From NCBI GenBank assembly GCA_030695415.1, contig JAUYQZ010000044.1:51231-115230 (forward strand): a stretch of 64,000 nucleotides of DNA, read 5' to 3'. Positions 29,184 through 38,249 of the stretch are shown here, piece by piece; position 1 is the first letter of the stretch; the number at the start of each line of letters is the position of its first letter. The stretch is from Hylemonella sp. Its GTDB lineage: Bacteria > Pseudomonadota > Gammaproteobacteria > Burkholderiales > Burkholderiaceae_C. A program made the position numbers and the translations under genes. A model generated the notes under the pieces. It had not been told where the DNA came from and did no database searches. It saw only the letters and a program-made list of their open reading frames with translations.

Positions 29184-30191
29184 TCACTCGGCCTTGATGC
29201 CGATGTCGCGCACCAGCTTGCTCCAGCGCTCGACGTCACGTCGCACCAGGGCGCGGGTCTGTTCGGCCGACAACGCCAGCGGCTTGCCGCCGGCCTTGCG
29301 GAAGGTTTCCTGCAGATCCGGCTGGGCAATCACGCGGACCAGCTCGCTGCGCAAACGCTCCTGTATCGCTGCCGGCGTCTTGCTGGGCACGAAGTAGCCG
29401 AACCAGGATTCCAGATCAAGCTGGGCCACGCCGCTTTCAATGATCGTGGGCACATTCGGGTGCATGGGGTTGCGCTCCGCGCCGGAAACCGCCAGCGGCT
29501 TGACCGTACCAGCCTCGACCTGGGTCCGCGCGGTAGACGAGAGATCAAAGAACAGGTCGACGCGCCCACCGAGCAGATCCTGGTAGGCCGCCTGGGCACC
29601 GCGGTACGGGACGTGGACCACATTGACGCCGGCCAGATGCCACATGGCCGCCGCCAGCACGTGCTGGCCCGAGCCGTTGCCGGCCGAAGCGTAGTTCAGC
29701 TTGCCGGGGTTGGCCCTGGCATAGGCCACGACCTCCTGCAGCGAGTTGAAGGGCAGGTCCTTGCGCGCCATCAGCGTGTAGCTGTAGCTGACGGCCAGGC
29801 CCACGGGCTCGAAGTCCCGCAGGCTGTCGTAGGACAGCTTCTCGTACAGGCCCATATTGAGAGCGATGTTCGAGACCGAGCCCATCAGCAGGGTGTAGCC
29901 GTCCGGGTCGGCCTTGGCCGCCGCATCGGTGCCCACCAGGGTGCCCGAGCCCGGCTTGTTCTCCACCACCACGCTCTGGCCCATCTGCTTGCTCAGGCGC
30001 TCGCCCAGGGCGCGCGCCACGAAATCGAAGCCGCCGCCCGGCGGCTGCGGAACGATCACGCGCAGCGCGCGGCTCGGGTAGGCGCCCTGCGCCCAGGCCA
30101 TGGGAGCCAGGCCCAGCAGGGCCGCGGCCGGCAAGGCGCGCACGATGTCGCGGCGCTTCAGCCCCGCACGGTTGCTATCGATCTCGCTCAT
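29184..30191 (-). CDS. Bug family solute receptor with twin-arginine signal
   Basis: 335 aa. The N-terminus has GLKRRDIVRALPAAALLG and then cleavage near AWAQG, a Tat-like signal. The mature protein has SRALRVIVPQPPGGGFDFVA, GYTLLMGSVSNIALN, LNYASAGNGSGQHVLAAAM and VVHVPYRGAQ, all Bug hallmarks. It lies at the 3' end of the minus-strand block that begins with the ring-cleavage dioxygenase, 42 bases after the NTF2-like gene, so it may bring in the aromatic substrate or a relative of it (inference). Confidence 0.92.
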   Translation of the reverse strand: MSEIDSNRAGLKRRDIVRALPAAALLGLAPMAWAQGAYPSRALRVIVPQPPGGGFDFVARALGERLSKQMGQSVVVENKPGSGTLVGTDAAAKADPDGYTLLMGSVSNIALNMGLYEKLSYDSLRDFEPVGLAVSYSYTLMARKDLPFNSLQEVVAYARANPGKLNYASAGNGSGQHVLAAAMWHLAGVNVVHVPYRGAQAAYQDLLGGRVDLFFDLSSTARTQVEAGTVKPLAVSGAERNPMHPNVPTIIESGVAQLDLESWFGYFVPSKTPAAIQERLRSELVRVIAQPDLQETFRKAGGKPLALSAEQTRALVRRDVERWSKLVRDIGIKAE

Positions 30192-30233
30192 GTCTGTCTC
30201 CTCTTTGTTTGAATCCTGGGTCAGGGCACCGTG

Positions 30234-30851
30234 TCAGCGCTCCAGCGCGCCGCCAGCGAGCCAGCGTGTCCCGCGTCTGTAAAGCTCTTCAACTACCGGC
30301 CCCTTGAGCATGGGCATATCCATCTTGACGGTGTAGCCGATGCGGGTCTGGATGTAGGCCAGGTGCCGGTAACCCTCGGGAAAGGTGGCCAGCGCGGCCG
30401 TGTCGAGCTTGAGCACCGCCGTGGAGTCGACCGGATCGATGCGGTCCTTCTCATAGATGGGCTGGCGATGCAGCACCTTCCACTCGCCCTGGTGTTTCGT
30501 GACGAAGTCGTAGAAGCGTCCGGTGCAGACCACGTCGCACAGCACGGGGCCGTTCTCGCCCTCCACCATGCCGCGCTGCGAAATGGTCATCTTGGTCTGC
30601 GCAATCGCGCGGTCACCGGCGACCTCGATGGCCGAGCCACCGAGGAAGTGAAGGATGCTCACACCCTTGGCCCAGCCCTCCTGCGTGACCCGGATGAAGT
30701 CGGCAAACGGCCCCTGAAACCAGGTGGCCATCATCACGCCCTCGGGGTGCCAGACGGTGGCGAAGCGCTCCCAGTCGCCGGCGTCTCGCCACACGGCCCA
30801 GCGCTCCACCAACTGGCGGATCAGCAGTTCGTCATTCAAAGTGTTGCTCAT
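30234..30851 (-). CDS. NTF2/SnoaL-like protein
   Basis: 205 aa. The N-terminal 140 residues have the cone-shaped SnoaL/NTF2 pattern (LIRQLVERWAVWRDAGDWER, then FATVWHPEG and FYDFVTKHQGEWKVLHRQPI). A C-terminal extension of about 60 residues (KLDTAALATFPEGYRHLAYI onwards) is longer than in a bare SnoaL domain. This fold hosts isomerases, dehydratases, cyclases and small subunits of ring-hydroxylating dioxygenases. It is in the same minus-strand run as Dabb and YciI proteins; the specific reaction is unknown. Confidence 0.82.
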   Translation of the reverse strand: MSNTLNDELLIRQLVERWAVWRDAGDWERFATVWHPEGVMMATWFQGPFADFIRVTQEGWAKGVSILHFLGGSAIEVAGDRAIAQTKMTISQRGMVEGENGPVLCDVVCTGRFYDFVTKHQGEWKVLHRQPIYEKDRIDPVDSTAVLKLDTAALATFPEGYRHLAYIQTRIGYTVKMDMPMLKGPVVEELYRRGTRWLAGGALER

Positions 30852-30875
30852 GTTGGTTCTCGATTCTCAGAAAAA

Positions 30876-31178
30876 TCAGGGCGCCGCATAGTCGACCTGG
30901 TGGCGCGCAATGCGCAGGTCGGCCAGCTCGTGCTTGACGCGCAGATGCTCGGGATGCGTTCCATAGCCATCGAGCGCCGCCTGGCTCTCGAACTCGGAAT
31001 ACAGCACGACATCGCAGGCGTAGTCGATGCGGCTGCTGTCCACGCCGATCTCCAGGCGCAGCAGACCCGGGATGCGTCCGCGCAGGCTCTCGAAGCTGCG
31101 CTGCAGCCGGGCGATGCCTTGCGCCTTCTCGGCCGGCGTGTCGCCGCGCACGTTCCACATCACGATGTGTTTGATCAT
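30876..31178 (-). CDS. Dabb (stress-responsive alpha/beta barrel) domain protein
   Basis: 100 aa from the ATG at 31178. MIKHIVMWNVRGDTPAEKAQ opens a dimeric ferredoxin-like barrel; GLLRLEIGVDSSRIDYACDV and LVLYSEFESQAALDGY-type strands follow, with YGTHPEHLRVKHELAD as the usual His-containing helix. The same fold covers olivetolic acid cyclase and several lactone isomerases. It lies 13 bases after YciI and 24 bases before the NTF2-like gene; a catabolic isomerase or hydrolase role is inferred from context only. Confidence 0.85.
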   Translation of the reverse strand: MIKHIVMWNVRGDTPAEKAQGIARLQRSFESLRGRIPGLLRLEIGVDSSRIDYACDVVLYSEFESQAALDGYGTHPEHLRVKHELADLRIARHQVDYAAP

Positions 31179-31191
31179 GGACGATTGGCTT

Positions 31192-31497
31192 TCAGGCGGC
31201 GGGCGGGAAGCCGGCCTTCTGCGGCCACAGGTTCTTGAAGGCATGGATGGTGGTACTGGCGTAGAGCCCCGCTTTCGTGAAGGGCTCCTCGGCCAGCCAG
31301 GCATGCGCCGCATCGCGGCTGGGGAAGTCGATCACCAGCAGGCTGCCCAGCATGGTCTGGCCGTCGTCGTGCGTGAACGGGCCGGCGAAGGCCATGCGCT
31401 CGGCCACGGCAGCGAGGTAGTCCTTGTGCACCGGCCGCACGCGCTGGCGCATGTCGCCGTGGTCGGGCTTGTCGATCAGGATAAAGGCAAACAACAT
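31192..31497 (-). CDS. YciI-like protein
   Basis: 101 aa. Ferredoxin-like fold with the YciI signature: LIDKPDHGDMRQRVRPVHKD (conserved Asp and His), MAFAGPFTHDDGQTMLGSLL and WLAEEPFTKAGLY with AHAWLAEEPF. The His-Asp pair resembles muconolactone isomerase-like and chlorohydroquinol dehydrochlorinase (TftG) active sites. TftG sits in a hydroxyquinol pathway, which makes this neighbour of a hydroxyquinol-type dioxygenase notable. Function here is inferred, not shown. Confidence 0.87.
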   Translation of the reverse strand: MLFAFILIDKPDHGDMRQRVRPVHKDYLAAVAERMAFAGPFTHDDGQTMLGSLLVIDFPSRDAAHAWLAEEPFTKAGLYASTTIHAFKNLWPQKAGFPPAA

Positions 31498-31518
31498 GGA
31501 AGACGTCCTTTTCTTTCT

Positions 31519-32838
31519 CTACATGCGGGCCAGCCAGGTCGACAGGCCCGGAAAAGCAATGAGCAGCGCGAGGACCACCCCCATCATCAGGACGAAGGGG
31601 AAGGCACCGGCAAAAATGTCGCGCACCGTGATGCGCGAGTCGTTCAGCGCCGACTTCACGGTATAGACCGAGACCCCGAAGGGCGGGGTCAGCAGGCCGA
31701 TCTCCACCGCCACCACGGTGACCACGCCGAACCAGACGATGTCCATGCCAAAGGCGCGTGCAATGGGCAGCACGATGGGCAGCATGATCAGCATGATGGA
31801 GACCGAATCGATGATGCAGCCCAGCGCAATGACGATGGCCACGTAGGCCACCAGGAAGCCCCAGGGGCCCATGCCCAGTTGGGTGATTCCTTCGGTCACG
31901 GCCGCCGGCATGCCGCTGAGGGCCAGCATGCGGCTGTAGAGCATGGCCGCGATGATCAGGAAAAGCACCGATACCGACACATAACCCGTCTCGACAAGAA
32001 CTTTCCAGAGCTTGGCCCAAGTCAGGCGACGGCGCGCCAGCGCGATCACCAGGGCGCCCGCAGCGCCCACGGCTCCGGCCTCGGTAGGCGTGAAGAAACC
32101 ACCATACAAACCGCCGAGCACCAGGACGATGAGCAGCAGGATGGGAAGGAATTTGAGGGTTGCACTCAGCACCGTCTCGTGCGGCTCGTCGGCTTGGGCC
32201 GCGGTGTGGCCCGGCACCAGGATCATGGCCGGTCGCAGGTAGGCCATGCCGACGATCAGGATGGCAAAACCGATCGCCAGCACGATGCCGGGAATGATGC
32301 CGGCGATGAACATGCGCCCCACCGATTCCTCGGCCAGCACGCCGTAGATGATCATCAGCAGCGAGGGCGGGATCAGCATGCCCAGCACCGAGGAGCCGGC
32401 CACCACACCCACCGCAAAGCGTGGCGTGTAGCCGTGGCGGATCATCTCGGGCACGGCGACCTTGGTGAAGACCGAGGCCGAGGCGATGGAAATGCCCGTG
32501 ATGGCGGCGAACACCGCATTGGCGCCCACCGTGGCCAGGCCCAGGCCGCCGCGGATGCGCCGCGTCAGCCACTGGAACACGTCGAAGGTATCTCGCCCCA
32601 CCCCGCTCACACTCACGAGCATGCCCATGAGCACGAAAAGCGGAATCACACCAAAGAGGTAGTCACGGATGGCGTCGTTGGCCGAGGCCGCCACGAAACG
32701 CGCCGCCACCTCGGGCGACTTGATCAGCCAGACACTGATGAAGGAGGTGACGATCAGGCCGACACCGATGTGCATGCCGAAATAGATGGCCGCCAGCATC
32801 AGCAGGATGGAGAGGGAACCGACCTGGAGATCAGACAT
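31519..32838 (-). CDS. TRAP transporter large permease (DctM)
   Basis: 439 aa, about twelve helices. Family motifs include GVIPLFVLMGMLVSVSGVGR, ITGISIASASVFTKVAVPEM and GVVAGSSVLGMLIPPSLLMI. It drives Na+-coupled uptake of an organic acid with the small permease and receptor encoded upstream. It overlaps dctQ by eight bases. Within this cluster a carboxylated aromatic or ring-fission product is a plausible cargo (inference). Confidence 0.96.
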   Translation of the reverse strand: MSDLQVGSLSILLMLAAIYFGMHIGVGLIVTSFISVWLIKSPEVAARFVAASANDAIRDYLFGVIPLFVLMGMLVSVSGVGRDTFDVFQWLTRRIRGGLGLATVGANAVFAAITGISIASASVFTKVAVPEMIRHGYTPRFAVGVVAGSSVLGMLIPPSLLMIIYGVLAEESVGRMFIAGIIPGIVLAIGFAILIVGMAYLRPAMILVPGHTAAQADEPHETVLSATLKFLPILLLIVLVLGGLYGGFFTPTEAGAVGAAGALVIALARRRLTWAKLWKVLVETGYVSVSVLFLIIAAMLYSRMLALSGMPAAVTEGITQLGMGPWGFLVAYVAIVIALGCIIDSVSIMLIMLPIVLPIARAFGMDIVWFGVVTVVAVEIGLLTPPFGVSVYTVKSALNDSRITVRDIFAGAFPFVLMMGVVLALLIAFPGLSTWLARM

Positions 32839-33379
32839 GTTGTGCCTCCTTCAGGTCCTGGATCACCAGCAAGAGGTACTGCACGGCTGCCAGCGCCGCG
32901 CCCAGCACCACGATGGCGCGCATGGGCCAGGTCGGGAACGTGAAACCGCCCTCGACACCGAGGAACTCCTGGTCCACCCAGGCGCGTATGAAGGGCTTCC
33001 AGCTGGCATAGGCGATCACGCCGCAGGCGAAAATGCCGGCTGCCGAGAAGAACGCCCGCAGGCGCTTGCCGGCACGCGGGCGGCGCTGCACGAAGGGATC
33101 GATGAACAGATCGGCACGCGACATGCGGCCGTGGCGCAGCGTGGCCGGCAGCTGCAGGAAGACGATGATGATGACGCTGGTGGCCACCAATTCGGCCACG
33201 CCTTCGATCGGATGGTTGATCAGGTTGCGCAGCAGCACGTCGGCGCACATCAGAACCATGATGGCGCCGATCACTACCGATCCGGCGGCGTTCAGGCTGT
33301 CGATCAGGCGACCGAACCAGCTGGTGGGAGCAGTAGGCGCCGGCGCGGACTCCAGGTCCGTGTTCGCTTCATAACTCAT
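32831..33379 (-). CDS. TRAP transporter small permease (DctQ)
   Basis: 182 aa with four predicted helices. The first helix region (AAGSVVIGAIMVLMCADVLL) and ELVATSVIIIVFLQLPATLR are typical of DctQ proteins; the sequence ends with VQYLLLVIQDLKEA. It forms a complex with the large permease, whose gene it overlaps. It follows the receptor gene after 80 bases. Confidence 0.93.
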   Translation of the reverse strand: MSYEANTDLESAPAPTAPTSWFGRLIDSLNAAGSVVIGAIMVLMCADVLLRNLINHPIEGVAELVATSVIIIVFLQLPATLRHGRMSRADLFIDPFVQRRPRAGKRLRAFFSAAGIFACGVIAYASWKPFIRAWVDQEFLGVEGGFTFPTWPMRAIVVLGAALAAVQYLLLVIQDLKEAQHV

Positions 33380-33459
33380 GGGAATCCTTCATGCCGCCAC
33401 CGCCCGTGGGGCGGCAGCGGATATTGCGTCGGTTCAGCCGAAAGGGATGAGGCAGGAGA

Positions 33460-34551
33460 TCAGAGTTCCTTGTCCCAGTCGCGGGCCGGCTTGACGCCGC
33501 GGCTGCGCAGCTCGTTCATGTAGGTGGTGACGATCTCCTTGGCCGGCCCTTTGGAGGCATTGCTCTTGACCCAGTCGGCCGCCAGATTGGGCATGGTCTT
33601 GACCCACTTGTCGCGCTCGGCGGCGCTGAACTCGGTGATCTTCACCGGGGTAGCCTGCTTGGCCCCTGCTTCGACCATGGTCTTGAGAGCCCCTTCATAG
33701 CGCTGCACCAGGGTCTTTCCCAGCTCGCTGGAATAAAGCTTGCCGGCGTCGCGCACGATCTGCTGGATGTCCTTGGGCAGCTTGTCGTAGCTGTCCTTGT
33801 TCATCGCCATGGCACCGATGTAGAGCGCACCGATGCTCACCTTGGTGATGTGGGGCGCCACTTCATAGATCTTGTTCGGCATGATGCCGGTGGCGATGGA
33901 GATGGTGCCGTCGGACACACCGGACTGGATGTCGGTGTAGTAGCTGGTCAGCGAACCGTCCACCGGCACCGCGCCCGAGTTGCGCAGCCACAGGCCGATG
34001 GAGCCCGGAGCCGAGATCTTGCGGCCCTTGAGTTCGGCATAGGTCGAGATCGGCTGCTTGGTGAACAGGTGGTAGGTGTCCACGGCGGTGGCGCCCAGGA
34101 ACACGGCATTGTTCTTCTCCCACTCCTTCTGCAGCGCGGGCACCTTCTCGTTCATGGCGTTGGCCACGTCCAGGATGATGCGCGGGTCGTCGGTAGTGAA
34201 AGGGGTCACGGTGCCGAACTGCGCCAGGGGCATCTTGGCGGCTTCCAGGTTATGGAAGACCCAGCCGATGTCGGTGACGCCCTGCTCCACGCTGGTCAGC
34301 GTGGCGTTGGCCTTGTAGAGCTGGCCGCCGTAGGCCTCGCGCCACTCGATCTTGTAGCCCTTGCCCAGCGCTTCCACACGGCGGTTGACCTCGGGCACGA
34401 AGACCGTGCTCATCAGACCCACCCACGGAATGGCCGTGGGATGGCTGGACGCAATGGTCAGCTTGATGGTCTGCTGGGCCTGGGCGGCCATGACGCCGGT
34501 GGCGGCGAGCACCGCGCACAGCGCGGACTGGATGATCTGTCGCTTCTGCAT
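33460..34551 (-). CDS. TRAP transporter substrate-binding protein (DctP)
   Basis: 363 aa. Signal peptide (residues 1-25, ending AAQAQQ) and a DctP-fold receptor. The conserved arginine that salt-bridges a ligand carboxylate lies in LKGRKISAPGSIGLWLRNSG; other segments are SVEQGVTDIGWVFHNLEA and KVSIGALYIGAMAMNKDSYD. The protein is closer to TRAP receptors of aromatic or aryl-acid clusters than to C4-dicarboxylate ones by general appearance, but ligand identity is not determinable. It lies directly downstream of the dioxygenase gene. Confidence 0.93.
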   Translation of the reverse strand: MQKRQIIQSALCAVLAATGVMAAQAQQTIKLTIASSHPTAIPWVGLMSTVFVPEVNRRVEALGKGYKIEWREAYGGQLYKANATLTSVEQGVTDIGWVFHNLEAAKMPLAQFGTVTPFTTDDPRIILDVANAMNEKVPALQKEWEKNNAVFLGATAVDTYHLFTKQPISTYAELKGRKISAPGSIGLWLRNSGAVPVDGSLTSYYTDIQSGVSDGTISIATGIMPNKIYEVAPHITKVSIGALYIGAMAMNKDSYDKLPKDIQQIVRDAGKLYSSELGKTLVQRYEGALKTMVEAGAKQATPVKITEFSAAERDKWVKTMPNLAADWVKSNASKGPAKEIVTTYMNELRSRGVKPARDWDKEL

Positions 34552-34600
34552 CTTGTCTCCTCGGGTTGGTGGTTGATCTGTACGGCTCTGTGGCCGTCTC

Positions 34601-35431
34601 TCACGTTTCAGGATTGAGCACGAAGTCGTATTTCAGGCTGTAGGTGCCGTCGGGCTCCTTGACCCAGTCCGCGATCAGCGTAGAGCGCACGCCGAAGACG
34701 ACGTCGGAATCCAGGTACTGGTCATGGTCGCGGAACACATGGGTGATCAGGCGCTCGTAGCCCGGCGCCTCGATCATGAAATGCAGGTGGGCCGGCCGCC
34801 AGGGGTGATTCTTGGTCGCTGCGAGCATGGCGCCCACCGGCCCGTCGCTCGGGATCGGATAGGCCTCGGCCAGGATGGTCTTGAAATGAAAGCGCCCCTG
34901 CGCGTCGGCATGCAGGATGCCGCGCGCCTGGGGATGGGCGAGGTGCTCGTACTGCACGTCGTAGTTGCCCTCGGCATCAGCCTGCCAGACGTTGATCAGC
35001 GCATTCGGAATGGGCTCGCCGCCCAGCCCCTTGACGGTGCCGCTCACCAGGCAGGGCTCGCCCTTGGCGCCGTTGGCCACGTCGTCACCCAGCTGGTACT
35101 CGGGGGCCTCTTCCAGGAAGAAGGGGCCGAAGACCGTGGGTTCGGTGCAGCCGGCCGGCTTGTCGTTGTTCATGGCCACGGTCAGCATGGACAGGCCCAG
35201 GGTGTCGGACAAGAGGATGAACTCCTGGCGCGTGGCGCTGCACATGTGGCCGGTATCGGTCAGGTACTGGATGCCCTTGAACCATTCCTCCTCGGTCAGC
35301 CGCACCTCGCGCGCGAAGGCGTGCAAGTGCTGCACCAGGCTGGTCATGATCTCCTTGAGGCGCGGATCGGGCGTCCTGGAAAAACGCTCGATCACGGCCT
35401 GGGTGATGGTGTCCTCGTTGAGGTTGCGCAT
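34601..35431 (-). CDS. Intradiol ring-cleavage dioxygenase, probably hydroxyquinol 1,2-dioxygenase
   Basis: 276 aa. Non-haem Fe(III) enzyme cleaving between adjacent hydroxyls. The four iron ligands are visible: Tyr157 (EGNYDVQY), Tyr191 (YPIPSDGPVG), His215 and His217 (WRPAHLHFMI). The N-terminal helical dimerisation domain (residues 1-95) is that of catechol/hydroxyquinol enzymes. Hydroxyquinol is favoured because maleylacetate reductase is encoded 10 kb away and no muconate cycloisomerase is present. It heads a minus-strand block with the TRAP transporter and is divergent from the LysR gene. Catechol or chlorocatechol use is not excluded. Confidence 0.9.
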   Translation of the reverse strand: MRNLNEDTITQAVIERFSRTPDPRLKEIMTSLVQHLHAFAREVRLTEEEWFKGIQYLTDTGHMCSATRQEFILLSDTLGLSMLTVAMNNDKPAGCTEPTVFGPFFLEEAPEYQLGDDVANGAKGEPCLVSGTVKGLGGEPIPNALINVWQADAEGNYDVQYEHLAHPQARGILHADAQGRFHFKTILAEAYPIPSDGPVGAMLAATKNHPWRPAHLHFMIEAPGYERLITHVFRDHDQYLDSDVVFGVRSTLIADWVKEPDGTYSLKYDFVLNPET

Positions 35432-35466
35432 ACCGGTTGTCTCCTACGGGTTCTCTCTTAGCTGAC

Positions 35467-35481
35467 GGACTGTAAAAGTCC
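35467..35481. promoter_or_regulatory. Candidate operator in the dioxygenase-LysR divergent region
   Basis: The sequence GGACTGTAAAAGTCC is a five-bp dyad with a five-base spacer, lying about midway in the 117-base gap between the two divergent genes. A related half (GACTTTTCC) occurs at 35513-35521. LysR proteins commonly bind such sites next to their own gene. No footprint evidence; call rests on symmetry and location. Confidence 0.4.
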
Positions 35482-35548
35482 ACGACAATTTGGGAAAGAG
35501 CGCTGCCGCAAATGACTTTTCCACGCAGCGAAAAAACTGGAGACCGGT

Positions 35549-36478
35549 TTGGACCGTTTTGCCGAGATTGAGCTGTTCGTCCAGGTGGCCGAAACCGGCA
35601 GCCTGAGCCGTGCCGCCGAGGCGCTGGGCCTCTCGAACGCCGCCGCCAGCCGCCACCTGCAGGCGCTGGAGGACCGGCTGGGCGCGCGTCTGGTGGAGCG
35701 CAACACCCGCCGTCTCTTCCTGACCGACACCGGCCAGGAGTTCCACAGCCGCGCCAAGACCCTGCTGGCGGACCTCAAAGACGCCGAGGACGTGGTGAAC
35801 GCCCACACGCTCAACCCCACTGGCATGCTGCGCATCAGCGCCTCCCTGTCTTTTTCCATGCAGCACATCGCGCCGCTGTTGCGCGCCTACACCGAGCGTT
35901 ATCCCAACGTCACTGTGCACGTGGAGGCCGCCAACCGCTACCTGGACATCATCGACAACAACATCGACGTGGCCATCCGCACGCGCGAGTTCGAGCCCGA
36001 CTCCAACATCACCGTGCGCCGCCTGGCGCAGACGCGCCGCATCCTGGTCGCCGCCCCGCGCTACCTGGCCCGCCACGGCCGGCCCAAAACGCTGGAAGAG
36101 CTGGCGCAGCACAAGCTGCTGATCTACACCTACGCCAACAACCCCGGGGAGCTGCGTTTCACGCGCGAGGGTCAGACCACGGCCTTGCACGTCAAGGGCC
36201 TGCTCGAATCGAACGACGGCCAGATCCTGCGTGCCGCCGCGCTGGACGGCATGGGCATCCTGGTGCAGCCCACCTACATCGTCTACGACGACATGGTGGC
36301 CGGCCGCCTGGTGCCCGTGCTGGACGAATGGGACCTGCCACGCCTCACCGTCAACCTGGCCTACCCCAGCCGCAAACACCTCTCGGCCAAGGTGCGCACC
36401 TTCATCGACTTCATGGCGGAGCACTTCATGAAGATGAACTACGAGCAGAAGTGGACCGGTCGCTTCGGCGTGAACTGA
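35549..36478 (+). CDS. LysR-type transcriptional regulator
   Basis: 309 aa. N-terminal winged helix-turn-helix (AETGSLSRAAEALGLSNAAA, then SRHLQALEDRLGARLVERNT) and a two-lobed effector domain from about residue 90. The start is a TTG at 35549 with a GGAGA ribosome site six bases away. The product probably senses a pathway intermediate and controls the divergent dioxygenase block and its own operon with the hydroxylase, which begins four bases after its stop. It uses the CrgA-like subgroup layout (RRLFLTDTGQEFHSRAK). Confidence 0.93.
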   Translation: MDRFAEIELFVQVAETGSLSRAAEALGLSNAAASRHLQALEDRLGARLVERNTRRLFLTDTGQEFHSRAKTLLADLKDAEDVVNAHTLNPTGMLRISASLSFSMQHIAPLLRAYTERYPNVTVHVEAANRYLDIIDNNIDVAIRTREFEPDSNITVRRLAQTRRILVAAPRYLARHGRPKTLEELAQHKLLIYTYANNPGELRFTREGQTTALHVKGLLESNDGQILRAAALDGMGILVQPTYIVYDDMVAGRLVPVLDEWDLPRLTVNLAYPSRKHLSAKVRTFIDFMAEHFMKMNYEQKWTGRFGVN

Positions 36479-36482
36479 ACGC

Positions 36483-38159
36483 ATGACCAGCGTGCTGAAG
36501 ACCGATGTCCTCATTGCCGGCGGCGGCCCTTGCGGCCTGATGCTGGCCAACGAACTGGGGCGGCGCAATATCCGCTGCCTGCTGGTGGACCCCAAGCCCG
36601 GCACCGCCTTCAACCCGCAGGCCAATGCCACGCAGGCCCGCACCATGGAACATTTCCGGCGCCTGGGGTTTGCGCAGGAAATCCGCAGCATGGGCCTGCC
36701 GCCGGACCACCCCACCGACATCGCCTACCTGACCCGCTTTGCCGGCACCGAGCTGGCCCGCCTGCGCCTGCCCACCGCAGCGGCTGCGCCGCAGGCGATC
36801 AAGACCATGTCCGGCTCCTGGAGCGCCGCCGAACTGCCGCACCGCGTCTCGCAGAAATTCGTGGAAGTGAAGCTGCGCGAACAGGCGCAGCGCCTGGCCT
36901 CGGTGGACGTGCGCTACGGCTGGCAACTGAAGTCGTTTGCCGACAACGGCTCGGGCATCGAGGCCGTGGTGCAGGCCGTCGATGGCGGCGAACCGCTTGC
37001 CGTGCAGGCGGCCTATCTGATGGGCGCCGACGGCGCACGCAGCTTCGTGCGCCAGCAGCTCGGTATCGCCTGGGGCGGCGCCACCGGCTTCAAGCGCAAG
37101 TTCATGGGCGGCAAGATGCTGGCGGTGTACCTGAAGGCCCCCGACTTCTATGCCCGCAACCCCAACGACCGGGCCTGGATGTACGTCGTGGTCAACCCGC
37201 AGCTGCGCGCCTTCATCATGTCGGTGGACGGCGTCAGCGAATTCGCCTTCCACATCCAGATGGCCGATGACGCTGCCACCGAGGCGCTGAGCGAAGCCGA
37301 TGCCCGGCGCCTGTTCTCGCAGGCCTACGGGCAGGACATCCAGATCGAGATCCTGTCCATGGCCACCTGGCTGGCGGGGCATGCGCTGGTGGCCGAGTCC
37401 TTCCAGCGCGGCCGCGTCTTCCTCGGCGGCGATGCCGTCCACCTGTTCACGCCCACTGGCGGCCTGGGCTACAACACGGCGGTCGAAGACGCCGTCAACC
37501 TGGGCTGGAAGCTGGCCGCCGTTCTCCAGGGCCAGGCACCGCCTGCCTTGCTCGACAGCTACGAAGCGGAGCGCCGGCCGCTGGCGGTACGCAACACCGG
37601 CTACGCGCGCCAGTTTGCGGATTCGATCGGCCTCTTCGACGCGGCGCCCGAACTGGAAGACGCCAGCCCCGCCGGCGAGCAGGCCCGCGCGAGCGCCTCG
37701 GAGTACCTCAACGGCCACGCGCGGCGCGAGTTCAACATCCCGGGCGTGACCTTTGGCGGCCGCTACGACGGCAGCCCCGTCATCGTGGTCGACGGCACGT
37801 CCCTGCCGCCCGATGCCCCCAACAGCTACACGCCCAGCGCCTGCCCTGGCGGGCGCCCGCCTCACGCCTGGCTGGCCGACGGCCGCTCGCTCTACGACAC
37901 GTTCAACTTCGAATGGACGCTGTTGGCGCTCGGACCCGATGCACCGGACACACAGGCCTTCGAGCAGACTGCGCGCGCGCTGGGCGTGGACCTGCGGGTG
38001 GTGCGGCATGCCGCCCCGGACCTGGCGAAGCTCTACGAAGCGCCCCTGGCGCTCATCCGTCCGGACCAGATCGTCGCCTGGCGCGGACGCAATGACCGAA
38101 GCGCCTGCGATGTCCTGGCCCAGGCCTTGGCCAAAGTGCCGCACCCAAGCCCGGGCTGA
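36483..38159 (+). CDS. FAD-dependent aromatic hydroxylase (resorcinol/phenol hydroxylase-like)
   Basis: 558 aa. Class A flavoprotein monooxygenase: GxGxxG near residues 12-22 (LIAGGGPCGLMLANELG), the DG motif in YLMGADGARSFVRQQLG, and the GD motif in RVFLGGDAVHLFTPTGGLG. A C-terminal thioredoxin-like tail with DQIVAWRGR is the MhpA/PheA layout. It would hydroxylate a phenol with NAD(P)H and O2; together with the divergent dioxygenase, conversion of resorcinol or a similar diphenol to hydroxyquinol is the simplest fit (inference). It follows the LysR gene by four bases. Confidence 0.9.
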   Translation: MTSVLKTDVLIAGGGPCGLMLANELGRRNIRCLLVDPKPGTAFNPQANATQARTMEHFRRLGFAQEIRSMGLPPDHPTDIAYLTRFAGTELARLRLPTAAAAPQAIKTMSGSWSAAELPHRVSQKFVEVKLREQAQRLASVDVRYGWQLKSFADNGSGIEAVVQAVDGGEPLAVQAAYLMGADGARSFVRQQLGIAWGGATGFKRKFMGGKMLAVYLKAPDFYARNPNDRAWMYVVVNPQLRAFIMSVDGVSEFAFHIQMADDAATEALSEADARRLFSQAYGQDIQIEILSMATWLAGHALVAESFQRGRVFLGGDAVHLFTPTGGLGYNTAVEDAVNLGWKLAAVLQGQAPPALLDSYEAERRPLAVRNTGYARQFADSIGLFDAAPELEDASPAGEQARASASEYLNGHARREFNIPGVTFGGRYDGSPVIVVDGTSLPPDAPNSYTPSACPGGRPPHAWLADGRSLYDTFNFEWTLLALGPDAPDTQAFEQTARALGVDLRVVRHAAPDLAKLYEAPLALIRPDQIVAWRGRNDRSACDVLAQALAKVPHPSPG

Positions 38160-38249
38160 GCCCGGCGGGCAACACACGCGCCGGCCGACCGTGAATTCCG
38201 TCCGCTTCGCGGCAACATCGGGGGGCCCGCCAGAGCAAACCCGACTAAG

